From an uncultured Clostridium sp. (GTDB lineage: Bacteria > Bacillota_I > Bacilli_A > RF39 > UBA660): a stretch of 41,593 bases of DNA. Under the pieces are notes generated by a model. That model was not told the DNA's origin. It searched no databases and saw only the letters and a list, made by a program, of their open reading frames with translations. Below, in pieces: positions 33,197 through 40,477 of the stretch (positions are counted from its first letter, which is position 1; each line of letters starts with the position of its first letter). Where the stretch lies: contig CAJJPX010000012.1 in assembly GCA_905193755.1 (NCBI GenBank), positions 1-41,593 on the forward strand, written 5' to 3'. The translations under genes and the position numbers were made by a program.

Positions 33197-33794
33197 TGGT
33201 AGTGAATTAATTACTGGACTTACTAATCTTATAATTATGTTGACTACCTTAGTCATTCTTTTTAAATTTAAAAGGTTAAAAATAGATAATAAAAAGATAT
33301 GGTATATATTTTATATAAGTGTTGTTGTTGACAGTTTGTTAGGATTTGTAATACATTCATTTTTGTGGAATAGTGAAATTGTTAATATACTGTGGATAGT
33401 ACTTTCATTTATATTTTGCATTACTCTTAATAGTTTGTTATTTACTGTTATTAAGTATTCTAGTGTTAGTAAATTGTTAATTATTTCTATTGTTATGTAT
33501 TTGATATTTGTTATAGAAACATTGAATGATATTGACTTTTTATTAACTTTTATATTGATAGCATTGTTTTATATAGTATACATTTTGTGGTTTTATATAC
33601 ATAGATATGTTAAAACATGTACTAAAAAAGATAGATTTTATATAATCTCAATAATTTTTCAAATTATTGGTGGATTGTTCTTATTATTTAAGGTTAATAT
33701 ATTTTATTTTGATAAGAATGGTATATATCATATGTTTATGGTTTTAACAATTATATTTATGTTTTTGGGGAACAAATATAGTTCTAGTGACTAA
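33189..33794 (+). CDS. Hypothetical six-helix membrane protein
   Basis: The 201-aa protein is very hydrophobic, with about six membrane helices (from LITGLTNLIIMLTTLVILF to the final MFMVLTIIFMFLGN). It has short charged loops and the N-terminus MTNGS. It overlaps tpiA by 8 bp and so is translationally coupled. A multi-helix protein just before spo0A is suggestive, because sensor inputs to Spo0A are often membrane-bound, but no kinase, phosphatase or ligand motif is present. I do not recognise the family. Confidence 0.7.
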   Translation: MTNGSELITGLTNLIIMLTTLVILFKFKRLKIDNKKIWYIFYISVVVDSLLGFVIHSFLWNSEIVNILWIVLSFIFCITLNSLLFTVIKYSSVSKLLIISIVMYLIFVIETLNDIDFLLTFILIALFYIVYILWFYIHRYVKTCTKKDRFYIISIIFQIIGGLFLLFKVNIFYFDKNGIYHMFMVLTIIFMFLGNKYSSSD

Positions 33795-33807
33795 TATTTG
33801 TTTTTTA

Positions 33808-33869
33808 ATGACAAAAGATTCACTTTTTAGACAAAATAAGACTTTTTACTCCGTAGATATTTGTATAAT
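33808..33869 (+). promoter_or_regulatory. spo0A promoter region with two 0A-box-like sites
   Basis: TATAAT at 33864-33869 serves ATG 33901; the -35 is poor. On the minus strand CTTTTGTCATT (33816 to 33806) and TTTTGTCTAAA (33836 to 33826) resemble the 0A box TTTTGTCRAAA, with two and one mismatches. Autoregulation is possible; the sites are AT-rich and could be chance. Confidence 0.4.
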
Positions 33870-33900
33870 TAAGACGTACAATAGAGAAAAGGAGAAAAGA

Positions 33901-34662
33901 ATGAAAATTAAAGTCTTAGTAGTAGATGATAATGAAGGGTTAGTGAATTTAATTTGTAAGTATTTTAGTAGTAGTGATGAAGTAGAAGTTATTGGTACTT
34001 GTAAAAATGGAGAGGAAGCTATTAAAGTATTAAATTCTGATATAGATTTTGATTTGATGCTACTTGACTTAGTAATGCCAGTTAAGGATGGAGTTGGTGT
34101 TCTTGAATATATGAAGTTTAATAGTATAAAGAAAAAAGTTATTGTTATGACATCATATAGTGAAGAACAGACAATAAGAGATATTAGTGAATATGGAGTA
34201 AGATATTATTGTTTAAAACCATTTAATTTTGACGATTTGAAGAATAAAATTATACAAACATTTGTGGTAAAAAAGAAAAATGAAAATATTTTGGAACTTG
34301 AAAGTAGAGATTTACAAATACAGGTAACTAAATTATTACATGCTTTAGGTATTCCTTCTCATATTAAAGGATATCAATTTATAAGAAGTGCAATACTTAT
34401 GGTATATGAAAATCCTGGGTTTATTGGAGGTATAACTAAAGAATTGTATCCAGATCTATCAATTAGGTTTAATACTTCTATTCCTCGTGTAGAAAGAGCT
34501 ATTAGACATGCGATAGAGGTTTCATGGCTTAGAGGAGATATAGATTTAATGGAAGAAATATTTGGTCATAGTGTTGATATAGATAGAGCAAAACCTACAA
34601 ATTCTGAATTTATAGTGACGATTGCTGATAAATTAAGACTTGAGATGATTGATGTAAATTAG
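33901..34662 (+). CDS. spo0A: Stage 0 sporulation response regulator Spo0A
   Basis: Spo0A is the master regulator of sporulation entry in Firmicutes. The 253-aa protein has a receiver domain with acidic pair Asp9-Asp10, phospho-acceptor Asp56 in MLLDLVMPVKDG, Thr84 and Lys106 (LKPF). The C-terminal Spo0A DNA-binding domain follows: LGIPSHIKGYQFIRSAILM, TKELYPDLSIRFNTSIPRVE and RAIRHAIEVSWLRGD. It ends with a normal tail. I use ATG 33901 because AAAGGAG is 6 nt upstream and the receiver begins there; earlier in-frame codons overlap the promoter. The usual partner spoIVB is not adjacent. Its presence implies a sporulating lineage or a descendant that has kept the regulator. Confidence 0.94.
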   Translation: MKIKVLVVDDNEGLVNLICKYFSSSDEVEVIGTCKNGEEAIKVLNSDIDFDLMLLDLVMPVKDGVGVLEYMKFNSIKKKVIVMTSYSEEQTIRDISEYGVRYYCLKPFNFDDLKNKIIQTFVVKKKNENILELESRDLQIQVTKLLHALGIPSHIKGYQFIRSAILMVYENPGFIGGITKELYPDLSIRFNTSIPRVERAIRHAIEVSWLRGDIDLMEEIFGHSVDIDRAKPTNSEFIVTIADKLRLEMIDVN

Positions 34663-34678
34663 TCACTCAAGTTTTTTT
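34638..34678 (+). terminator. Intrinsic terminator of spo0A
   Basis: ACTTGAG (34638-34644) pairs with CTCAAGT (34666-34672), extended inside by TGATT (34646-34650) with AGTCA (34661-34665), then TTTTTTT. It spans the stop codon. Confidence 0.75.
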
Positions 34679-34699
34679 CTTTTCTAATCTTATAATATG

Positions 34700-34708
34700 T
34701 GTTAAAAT
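34700..34708 (+). promoter_or_regulatory. Extended -10 promoter of gpmI
   Basis: TGT-TAAAAT (34703-34708), 17 bp before ATG 34726, with CAGGAG between. A second TATAAT lies at 34691-34696. Confidence 0.5.
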
Positions 34709-34725
34709 GTTTACAGGAGAAATTT

Positions 34726-36234
34726 ATGAAAAAAATTATTTTATTAATTTTAGATGGTTTTGGGATTAGAGAAGGTGAGAATGGTAATGCTATTAAAATG
34801 GCTAGTTTACCAAATTTAGCTAAAATAATGTCTGATTATCCAGTATGTGAATTAGAAGCAAGTGGTGAAGTGGTTGGACTTCCTAAAGGACAAAGTGGAA
34901 ATTCTGAAGCATGTCATATGACTATTGGATGTGGAAGAACTGTAGAACAACCACTAACTTTAATAAATAATAAGATAAAAGATAAAAGTTTTTTTGAAAA
35001 TGATGTTTTACTTGATTTAATGGATTTTGTTAATGATAACGATTCAACATTACATATGATAGGACTTATATCTGATGGAAATGTTCATTCTAGTATTGAG
35101 CATTTTTATGCTGCATTAGCTCTTGCAAAGATTAGAAAAGTTAAGAGTGTTGTATTTCATTTTATAACTGACGGAAGAGATAGTCTTCCGATGAATGGAA
35201 ATAAACTTATTAGTGAATTTATGGCAAAAGCTAATAAACTTGGTCTTGGTACTATTGGAACAATATGTGGAAGATACTATGCGATGGATAGAGATAATAA
35301 TTATGATAGAGTTAAGAAGGCATATGATGCGATAGTATATAATGTTGGAAATAATTTTAGTGATTATAATAGATGTATGGAGCTTCATTATAAAAATGAT
35401 ATAACTGATGAATTTATAAATCCAAGTATTATAACTAAAGGAAGTAATATTAAGGAGAATGATGGAGTTTTATTTTTGAATTATAGACCTGAGAGAATTC
35501 GTGAGTTAATATCTGCGTTTGCTGAGCCATCATTTAATATGTTTAATGTTAAAAAATTTAAAAATGTTAGATATGCATCATTGTATAGTGTTGATAATAT
35601 GATTGATGGTGCTTTTACTCAAGAACCTATTACTGGTACTTTTGGTAGATATTTAGCTGATTTAGGATTTAAGCAAGCAAGAATAGCTGAGAGCGAAAAG
35701 TATCCTCATGTAACATATTTCTTTGATGGAACTGAAGAACTTAGTGATAAAAATTTATTTAAAATATTGGTTCCTTCACCTAAAGTTGCAAGATATGATA
35801 TGAAACCAGAAATGAATGCATCTGAAGTTACAGAAGCTGTATTAGATGCGATGGATGATGACTTTGATTTTATACTTGTTAATTATGCTAATCCTGACAT
35901 GGTTGCTCATACTGGAAATATACCTGCTTGTGTAAGAGCACTTGAAGCATGTGATGTATGTATTGGTCATATAATGGAGAAGGCTCAAGAAAATTTCTAT
36001 GAATTGGTAATTACTTCTGATCATGGTAATATTGAATATATGAAGGATGCTGATGGAAATGTTATAACAACTCACACTTCGAATAAAGTTCCATTTATAA
36101 TATGTAATAAAGAATATAAAATTAAAAAGAATGGTACATTAAAAGATGTAATACCTACGATTGTGGATATATATGAGATAAGTAAGCCTAAAGAGATGAC
36201 TGGTCAAAGTTTATTAATTAAAGAAACACCTTAG
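34726..36234 (+). CDS. gpmI: 2,3-bisphosphoglycerate-independent phosphoglycerate mutase
   Basis: This metalloenzyme converts 3-phosphoglycerate to 2-phosphoglycerate through a phosphoserine. The 502-aa protein shows LLILDGFGIRE (first metal Asp), the catalytic Ser in GQSGNSEACHMTIGCGR (usually GNSEVGH), HFITDGRDSLP, CGRYYAMDRD, FLNYRPERIREL, NYANPDMVAHTG, VITSDHGN and THTSNKVPFI. The start is ATG 34726 with CAGGAG 6 nt upstream. Mn dependence makes this enzyme pH-sensitive in sporulating Bacillus, which is interesting beside spo0A. A hairpin covering the stop codon ends the unit. pgk, tpiA and gpmI follow the usual glycolytic order with a membrane gene and spo0A inserted. Confidence 0.96.
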   Translation: MKKIILLILDGFGIREGENGNAIKMASLPNLAKIMSDYPVCELEASGEVVGLPKGQSGNSEACHMTIGCGRTVEQPLTLINNKIKDKSFFENDVLLDLMDFVNDNDSTLHMIGLISDGNVHSSIEHFYAALALAKIRKVKSVVFHFITDGRDSLPMNGNKLISEFMAKANKLGLGTIGTICGRYYAMDRDNNYDRVKKAYDAIVYNVGNNFSDYNRCMELHYKNDITDEFINPSIITKGSNIKENDGVLFLNYRPERIRELISAFAEPSFNMFNVKKFKNVRYASLYSVDNMIDGAFTQEPITGTFGRYLADLGFKQARIAESEKYPHVTYFFDGTEELSDKNLFKILVPSPKVARYDMKPEMNASEVTEAVLDAMDDDFDFILVNYANPDMVAHTGNIPACVRALEACDVCIGHIMEKAQENFYELVITSDHGNIEYMKDADGNVITTHTSNKVPFIICNKEYKIKKNGTLKDVIPTIVDIYEISKPKEMTGQSLLIKETP

Positions 36235-36244
36235 GGTGTTTTTA
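36224..36244 (+). terminator. Intrinsic terminator of gpmI
   Basis: AAACACC (36224-36230) and GGTGTTT (36235-36241) around TTAG, which includes the stop codon; a T run is partly in the stem. Confidence 0.7.
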
Positions 36245-36273
36245 TTTACAACATAAAAAAATAGTGTTATACT
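36245..36273 (+). promoter_or_regulatory. Promoter of the 575-aa membrane protein gene
   Basis: TTTACA (36245-36250), a 17-bp spacer and TATACT (36268-36273), with TGT before the -10. Both hexamers and the extension are good. Confidence 0.7.
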
Positions 36274-36301
36274 AATGATAATATAGAAAGTGGGTTCGAA
36301 A

Positions 36302-38029
36302 ATGAATGAAGAAGTAAAAAAAGAAGAAAATACTGAAACTGTTGTATCAGTTAATGGTGTAGAAAATACTGCTGATAGTTCAAGTAGTGATGTTGTTAGT
36401 GAAACTACTGCTGATACTCCAAGTTATAATAAAGATGAAGTAAATATAGCTCCTATTACAAAACCGGCTGTGCATTTTGAATCAAAAAATCCTGAAGAAG
36501 AGGAAAGTGAGAAAAAAGAAGAAGTTGAAAATGTAAATGCTGTAGTGGAATCTCCAAGTCAAACTGAAGCTACTACAAATGCTGGAACTACTAATGGCGT
36601 TGCGCAACCTGCTGATTTAGTTCAACCAGCACCGGCAGTTAGTAATCCTCAAGAAGGCACTCCTACGCCAGTTGAACCAAATAAGGATAATGGTGGAGAG
36701 TTTATTGAGAAAGAAAAGAAGAGATGGCCCATTATATTATTGCTAATTCTATTAGTATTAGGTGGTGCTTTTTATTATTACTACTTTATAATGACAAAAC
36801 CTTCTACTCTTTTTAATAAAGTTGTTAATGCGTCTTATACTAAATTATCTAATAATGTAAGTACAAATTTAAATAATGTTACTAAAAATTTTAGTAAGGG
36901 AGAATTTACTGGTAAGTTAATATTAACTTCTGAGAATGCTAACTTAGTAATGGTAAATGGTTTAACTGTTAATACTAATTTTCAGTATGATAAAGATAAT
37001 AAAAAAGCTTATGTGAGTGGTTCTGGTTCATTGTTAGGTATTGAGATTGCGAATGCTAAGATTATGCTTGATAGTGATTATGTTTACTTTAATATTAAAA
37101 AAGATGATGTTCAAAGTGAAACATATAAAACAAAAATAGATACTAGCATTACTACTACTGTAGTTGAAAATGATGATTTAGATAAGTATGTTAATTCATA
37201 TAAATATTTATTAGATAAAGCTAAAAATACTTTTTTAACAAATGTTAGTGAAAACAAGATAACTAAAACTCCTGAACTTAAAGATGTTGATGGTAAAAAA
37301 GTTCCTGCATATAAAATTAATTATACTTATGATGAATCTGAAAATAATAAGATTTTAAAAGCAATACTAAATGCATATATGAATGATAATAAGTCATTAG
37401 AAGAATTAGTAACTTTAGGATTAGGTGGTTCTATTGATGATGTTAAAACTTCATTAAAGGATATGATTGATGAAGAGAATTCTACAGATATTGAAAAATT
37501 TGAAACTATTAATTTTATAATTTATATTGATATGTTTAATAGTAATTTATTAGGATTTAATGTATCTCGTGGACAAGCTCAATTAAATGTAAAAGTATCT
37601 AGTAATAATTATACTGTTGTTATGACTTCTAAAGAAGAAAAATCAACAGATACTATATCTTTAACATATGATAGTAATGAAAATAGATATGTATTAGATG
37701 TTGATACTAAAAGTATAATTAATAGTGTTATGGAAGAAGTTAAAGCTAATACTGATTCAAATTATGTTAAAACAGAACAAAGAAATAAATTTTCTATAGT
37801 ATATAAAGAGAAAAAAATAAATGATAAAAAGATCGAATATTCATTTAGTTTTAAATATTTTGAACCAACTAATTCAGAAAAAGAAATGGTTGTAATAGAT
37901 GCAACTGGAGAATTTAATGTAATAGATAAAGTTAAAACTTTTGATATAACGAATGCTATTGATTATGATTCTCTTGATGAAAATGCTAAGAAGAAAATAC
38001 TTAGTTCTTTAATTGGTAGTGAAGAATAA
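36302..38029 (+). CDS. Membrane-anchored protein with disordered cytoplasmic N-terminus
   Basis: The 575-aa protein has a low-complexity N-terminal region (residues 1-135) rich in Glu, Thr, Asn, Val and Pro. One membrane helix follows at about 141-163 (WPIILLLILLVLGGAFYYYY), preceded by KEKKR, then a 410-residue extracellular part. That part is beta-rich with many Asn, Ser and Thr and no known catalytic motif (FTGKLILTSENANLVMVNGL and later strands such as KFSIVYKEKKI). The topology, disordered inside and folded outside, is that of many cell-envelope proteins of Bacilli with unknown roles. ATG 36302 follows AAAGTGGG; an in-frame GTG at 36290 overlaps that site. Confidence 0.8.
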   Translation: MNEEVKKEENTETVVSVNGVENTADSSSSDVVSETTADTPSYNKDEVNIAPITKPAVHFESKNPEEEESEKKEEVENVNAVVESPSQTEATTNAGTTNGVAQPADLVQPAPAVSNPQEGTPTPVEPNKDNGGEFIEKEKKRWPIILLLILLVLGGAFYYYYFIMTKPSTLFNKVVNASYTKLSNNVSTNLNNVTKNFSKGEFTGKLILTSENANLVMVNGLTVNTNFQYDKDNKKAYVSGSGSLLGIEIANAKIMLDSDYVYFNIKKDDVQSETYKTKIDTSITTTVVENDDLDKYVNSYKYLLDKAKNTFLTNVSENKITKTPELKDVDGKKVPAYKINYTYDESENNKILKAILNAYMNDNKSLEELVTLGLGGSIDDVKTSLKDMIDEENSTDIEKFETINFIIYIDMFNSNLLGFNVSRGQAQLNVKVSSNNYTVVMTSKEEKSTDTISLTYDSNENRYVLDVDTKSIINSVMEEVKANTDSNYVKTEQRNKFSIVYKEKKINDKKIEYSFSFKYFEPTNSEKEMVVIDATGEFNVIDKVKTFDITNAIDYDSLDENAKKKILSSLIGSEE

Positions 38030-38034
38030 AATGT

Positions 38035-38058
38035 AAAGAGAGGGTTATACCTCTTTTT
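38035..38058 (+). terminator. Intrinsic terminator
   Basis: AAAGAGAGG (38035-38043) pairs with CCTCTTTTT (38050-38058), with one G-T and a 6-nt loop, ending in T's. Confidence 0.75.
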
Positions 38059-38075
38059 GTTTTGATCTAAAAGTA

Positions 38076-38084
38076 TGTTATAAT
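38076..38084 (+). promoter_or_regulatory. Extended -10 promoter of the acyltransferase-glycosyltransferase operon
   Basis: TGT-TATAAT (TATAAT at 38079-38084) is only 14 bp from ATG 38099, so the leader is about 8 nt (GGTGATAA). Confidence 0.6.
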
Positions 38085-38098
38085 TTTTATGGTGATAA

Positions 38099-38827
38099 AT
38101 GAAAAAATATGATTATTCTAATCTTAAGGGTGATGAGCAAGTTACTCATAATTGGGCACCTTTAAAATTTAAAATTAAAGATAATTATAAGTATGTTCTT
38201 GATAATAAATTATTTAGACTTATTTCAAATGTTTTATCTTTACCTATATTTGTTATTCTTTATATAATGGATAAGATATTTTTTGGATTTAGTGTGGTTG
38301 GAAAAGAAAAGATTGTTGATGATAAAGGGTTTGTTTCTATTTCTAATCATATTCATTATTTAGATTGTACTTTGATTGGACTTATTTATTATCCTAGACG
38401 TGTTCACTATTCAACTTTGGAAGAGAATTTTAAGATACCTGTTGTTAGGAAGTTAATACGTTTATTATATGCGATGCCTATTTCTAAGGAAAGGAAAAAG
38501 AAAAATAAGTTTTATAGTGAAATAATGAATGCTTTTAAAGGTAAATTTATATTACATATGTATCCTGAGGTTGCATATTATGAAAAAATAAGAGAATTTA
38601 AATATGGTGCTTTTAAGATAGTTGTTGATTCTAATGTTGGTGTTCAACCTATTAGATTTGTATTTACAAAATCTAGTGGAATTTATAAAATATATAAAAG
38701 AAAGAAATGTATATGTGCCGTAGTGTTGAATCCTTTGTATCCTAATATGGAACTTGAGTATAGGGATAGAATAGAGGATTTGAGAAACAAAACATATGAA
38801 GTTATGAATAAGGAGATAGATTTATGA
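38099..38827 (+). CDS. 1-acylglycerol-3-phosphate acyltransferase family protein (PlsC-like)
   Basis: The 242-aa protein has an N-terminal hydrophobic helix (LFRLISNVLSLPIFVILYIM) and the PlsC acyltransferase motifs. The H-x4-D box is SNHIHYLDCTL, the arginine-containing second motif lies near MPISKERKKK, and the MYPEVAYY segment stands where the EGTRS-type phosphate-binding motif is expected (here PEVAY). It likely acylates a lysophospholipid or glycerolipid at the membrane. The motif-III change means the substrate may differ from classical lysophosphatidate. It overlaps the glycosyltransferase by 4 bp (ATGA), linking acylation to glycolipid synthesis. Confidence 0.82.
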   Translation: MKKYDYSNLKGDEQVTHNWAPLKFKIKDNYKYVLDNKLFRLISNVLSLPIFVILYIMDKIFFGFSVVGKEKIVDDKGFVSISNHIHYLDCTLIGLIYYPRRVHYSTLEENFKIPVVRKLIRLLYAMPISKERKKKNKFYSEIMNAFKGKFILHMYPEVAYYEKIREFKYGAFKIVVDSNVGVQPIRFVFTKSSGIYKIYKRKKCICAVVLNPLYPNMELEYRDRIEDLRNKTYEVMNKEIDL

Positions 38828-39912
38828 AAGTGTTGATATTATCTTGTAGTACTGGTGGGGGTCATAATTCTTGTGCTAGATATATTGAAGAAGAATTAAA
38901 AGAGAATAATATTAGTTCAGAATTTAAAAATTTTTATGATATAGTTAATACTTCTGGTAATAGAATGACTGAGAGGATATATTTAAATTCATTGAAAGGT
39001 AATGGTAAAACTTTTAAAAATATATATAAATTAGGTGAGTTATACAGTAAAAGTGGCGTTACTAGTCCTGTATATCTGGTTAATAAAATGCATTCTCGTA
39101 GGCTTTATAATTATATTAAGAATGGTGCTTTTGATTTAGTTATTACTACTCATTTATTTCCATCGTTAACATTAACTGCGATTAAGAAACACTATGATAA
39201 GAATTTAAAGTTTATAGCTATATCTACTGATTATGAGCCTTGTCCATTTATTGAAGAAACTATGCCTAATTATTTGATTATGCAAAAGAGTCAAGAAGAT
39301 AGATATATAGAGAGGGGATGTAGTAAGGATATTTTATATAATAGTGGTATTCCTGTATCTAGTAGGTTTGTATTCAAAGCTAAAAATATTAGAAATGAGC
39401 TTGGGATAGGTAAGGATGAGAAAACGATTCTTGTTATGCTTGGTAGTATGGGATTTGGTAAAATCTATGAAATAATAGATGATGTGTTAAATCAAAATAA
39501 ATGCAAGGTTATAGTTGTTTGTGGAAGTAATAAAAAACTATATAATGAATTGGTATCTATGAATAGAGAAAATTTAATTGTATTTGGGTTTGTTAATAAT
39601 ATAAATGATTTAATATATTCATCTGATATTGTTATGTCTAAGCCAGGTGGTCTTAGTTCGACTGAAATAACGTGTATAAGAAAACCTTTAATACATATTT
39701 ATCCTATACCTGGAATAGAAACTTATAATACTAATTTCTTTGAAAGTCATGGAATGAGTTTGAAATGTAATAATAAAATTGAGATACTTGAAACAGTTCA
39801 TGAACTTTTAAATAATAAAAATATGCAGGAAAAGATGATAAAATATCAAGAAAAATACATTAATAATAAATCTGCTTTTGATTTAGTTGAGTTAATTAAT
39901 AGTATGAAATAG
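38824..39912 (+). CDS. Diacylglycerol glycosyltransferase (MGDG synthase/UgtP-like)
   Basis: The 362-aa protein starts ILSCSTGGGHNSCARYIEEE, the GGGH loop of the MGDG-synthase N-terminal domain. It also carries VITTHLFPSLTLTAIKKH and AISTDYEPCPF, typical of GT28 enzymes that glycosylate diacylglycerol. The C-terminal half has ILVMLGSMGFGKIYEII, the donor-binding SKPGGLSSTEITCIRKPLIH and YPIPGIETYNTNFF. Products in Firmicutes are mono- or diglucosyl-diacylglycerol, which anchor lipoteichoic acid. It is translationally coupled to the acyltransferase. Which sugar is used cannot be told. A strong terminator follows at 39966. Confidence 0.87.
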   Translation: MKVLILSCSTGGGHNSCARYIEEELKENNISSEFKNFYDIVNTSGNRMTERIYLNSLKGNGKTFKNIYKLGELYSKSGVTSPVYLVNKMHSRRLYNYIKNGAFDLVITTHLFPSLTLTAIKKHYDKNLKFIAISTDYEPCPFIEETMPNYLIMQKSQEDRYIERGCSKDILYNSGIPVSSRFVFKAKNIRNELGIGKDEKTILVMLGSMGFGKIYEIIDDVLNQNKCKVIVVCGSNKKLYNELVSMNRENLIVFGFVNNINDLIYSSDIVMSKPGGLSSTEITCIRKPLIHIYPIPGIETYNTNFFESHGMSLKCNNKIEILETVHELLNNKNMQEKMIKYQEKYINNKSAFDLVELINSMK

Positions 39913-39965
39913 ATATAATTTTTAATTTTAGAGAAGAATATTTATAAAAAATGAAAAATATGTGG

Positions 39966-39994
39966 AAAATCAAGAAAAAATGCTTGATTTTTTT
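39966..39994 (+). terminator. Intrinsic terminator of the glycolipid operon
   Basis: AAAATCAAG (39966-39974) and CTTGATTTT (39983-39991) form a 9-bp stem with an 8-nt loop, then TTT. The 3' arm also provides the -35 of the ribosomal promoter. Confidence 0.85.
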
Positions 39995-40012
39995 GTTCTT
40001 TTAGAATATAAT
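39984..40012 (+). promoter_or_regulatory. Promoter of the S10 ribosomal operon
   Basis: TTGATT (39984-39989), a 17-bp spacer and TATAAT (40007-40012). The -35 lies inside the terminator stem of the upstream operon. Expected start of transcription is near 40019. Confidence 0.75.
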
Positions 40013-40018
40013 CTATAT

Positions 40019-40149
40019 CGAACGACTGGCGATGATGTGCAAGGTTGCTGATACACCAGGTTAAGTTGAATTAACTTAATTTTAAAATCAGGTAATTTGC
40101 ATTTAGCAAGTCTATAAAAAATATTATAGGCGAAGGAGGAAAAATTAAT
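40019..40149 (+). ncRNA. Structured 5' leader of the S10 operon (candidate ribosomal-protein autoregulatory leader)
   Basis: About 130 nt lie between the promoter and rpsJ, the longest leader in the window, and it can fold. CTG (40026-40028) and GTG (40037-40039) can pair with CAC-CAG (40054-40059). TTAAGTT (40061-40067) pairs perfectly with AACTTAA (40073-40079). TTGC (40097-40100) pairs with GCAA (40106-40109), and CTATAA (40112-40117) with TTATAG (40124-40129), just before AAGGAGG. In E. coli, protein L4 controls this operon through its leader. A similar role here is inference. No large T run is present, so control would be at translation or through another factor. Confidence 0.5.
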
Positions 40150-40458
40150 ATGTCTAAAGACAAAGTAAGAATCAGACTTAAATCTTTTGATCACAGAAGT
40201 GTTGATCAAGCTGCTGCAAAAATTGTTGAGACTGTTAAAAGAACTGGTGGAGTTGTTAGCGGACCTGTTCCACTACCAACTGAGATTGAAAAAATCACTA
40301 TTCTAAGAGCTGTTCACAAATATAAAGATTCTCGTGAACAATTTGAAATTAGAACTCACAAAAGATTAATTGATATCGAAAATCCTAGTAAAGAAACTAT
40401 TGATGCTTTAGCTCACTTAGATTTACCTAGTGGTGTAGATATTCAAATTAAAAAATAA
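40150..40458 (+). CDS. rpsJ: 30S ribosomal protein S10
   Basis: S10 is a 102-aa head protein of the small subunit that also binds NusB in antitermination. The sequence has the usual start VRIRLKSFDHRSVDQAAAKI, the VSGPVPLPTEIEKITILR segment, the loop KYKDSREQFEIRTHKRLIDI and the end LPSGVDIQIKK. AAGGAGG (40133-40139) precedes ATG. It is the first gene of the S10 operon, behind a structured leader. Confidence 0.97.
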   Translation: MSKDKVRIRLKSFDHRSVDQAAAKIVETVKRTGGVVSGPVPLPTEIEKITILRAVHKYKDSREQFEIRTHKRLIDIENPSKETIDALAHLDLPSGVDIQIKK

Positions 40459-40477
40459 TTAAGAAAGGAAAAGTAAA

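Noticed and set aside
39970..40209. 79-codon minus-strand open frame over the S10 leader
   Set aside because: It spans a terminator, a promoter and the rpsJ start on the other strand and shows no protein-like pattern.
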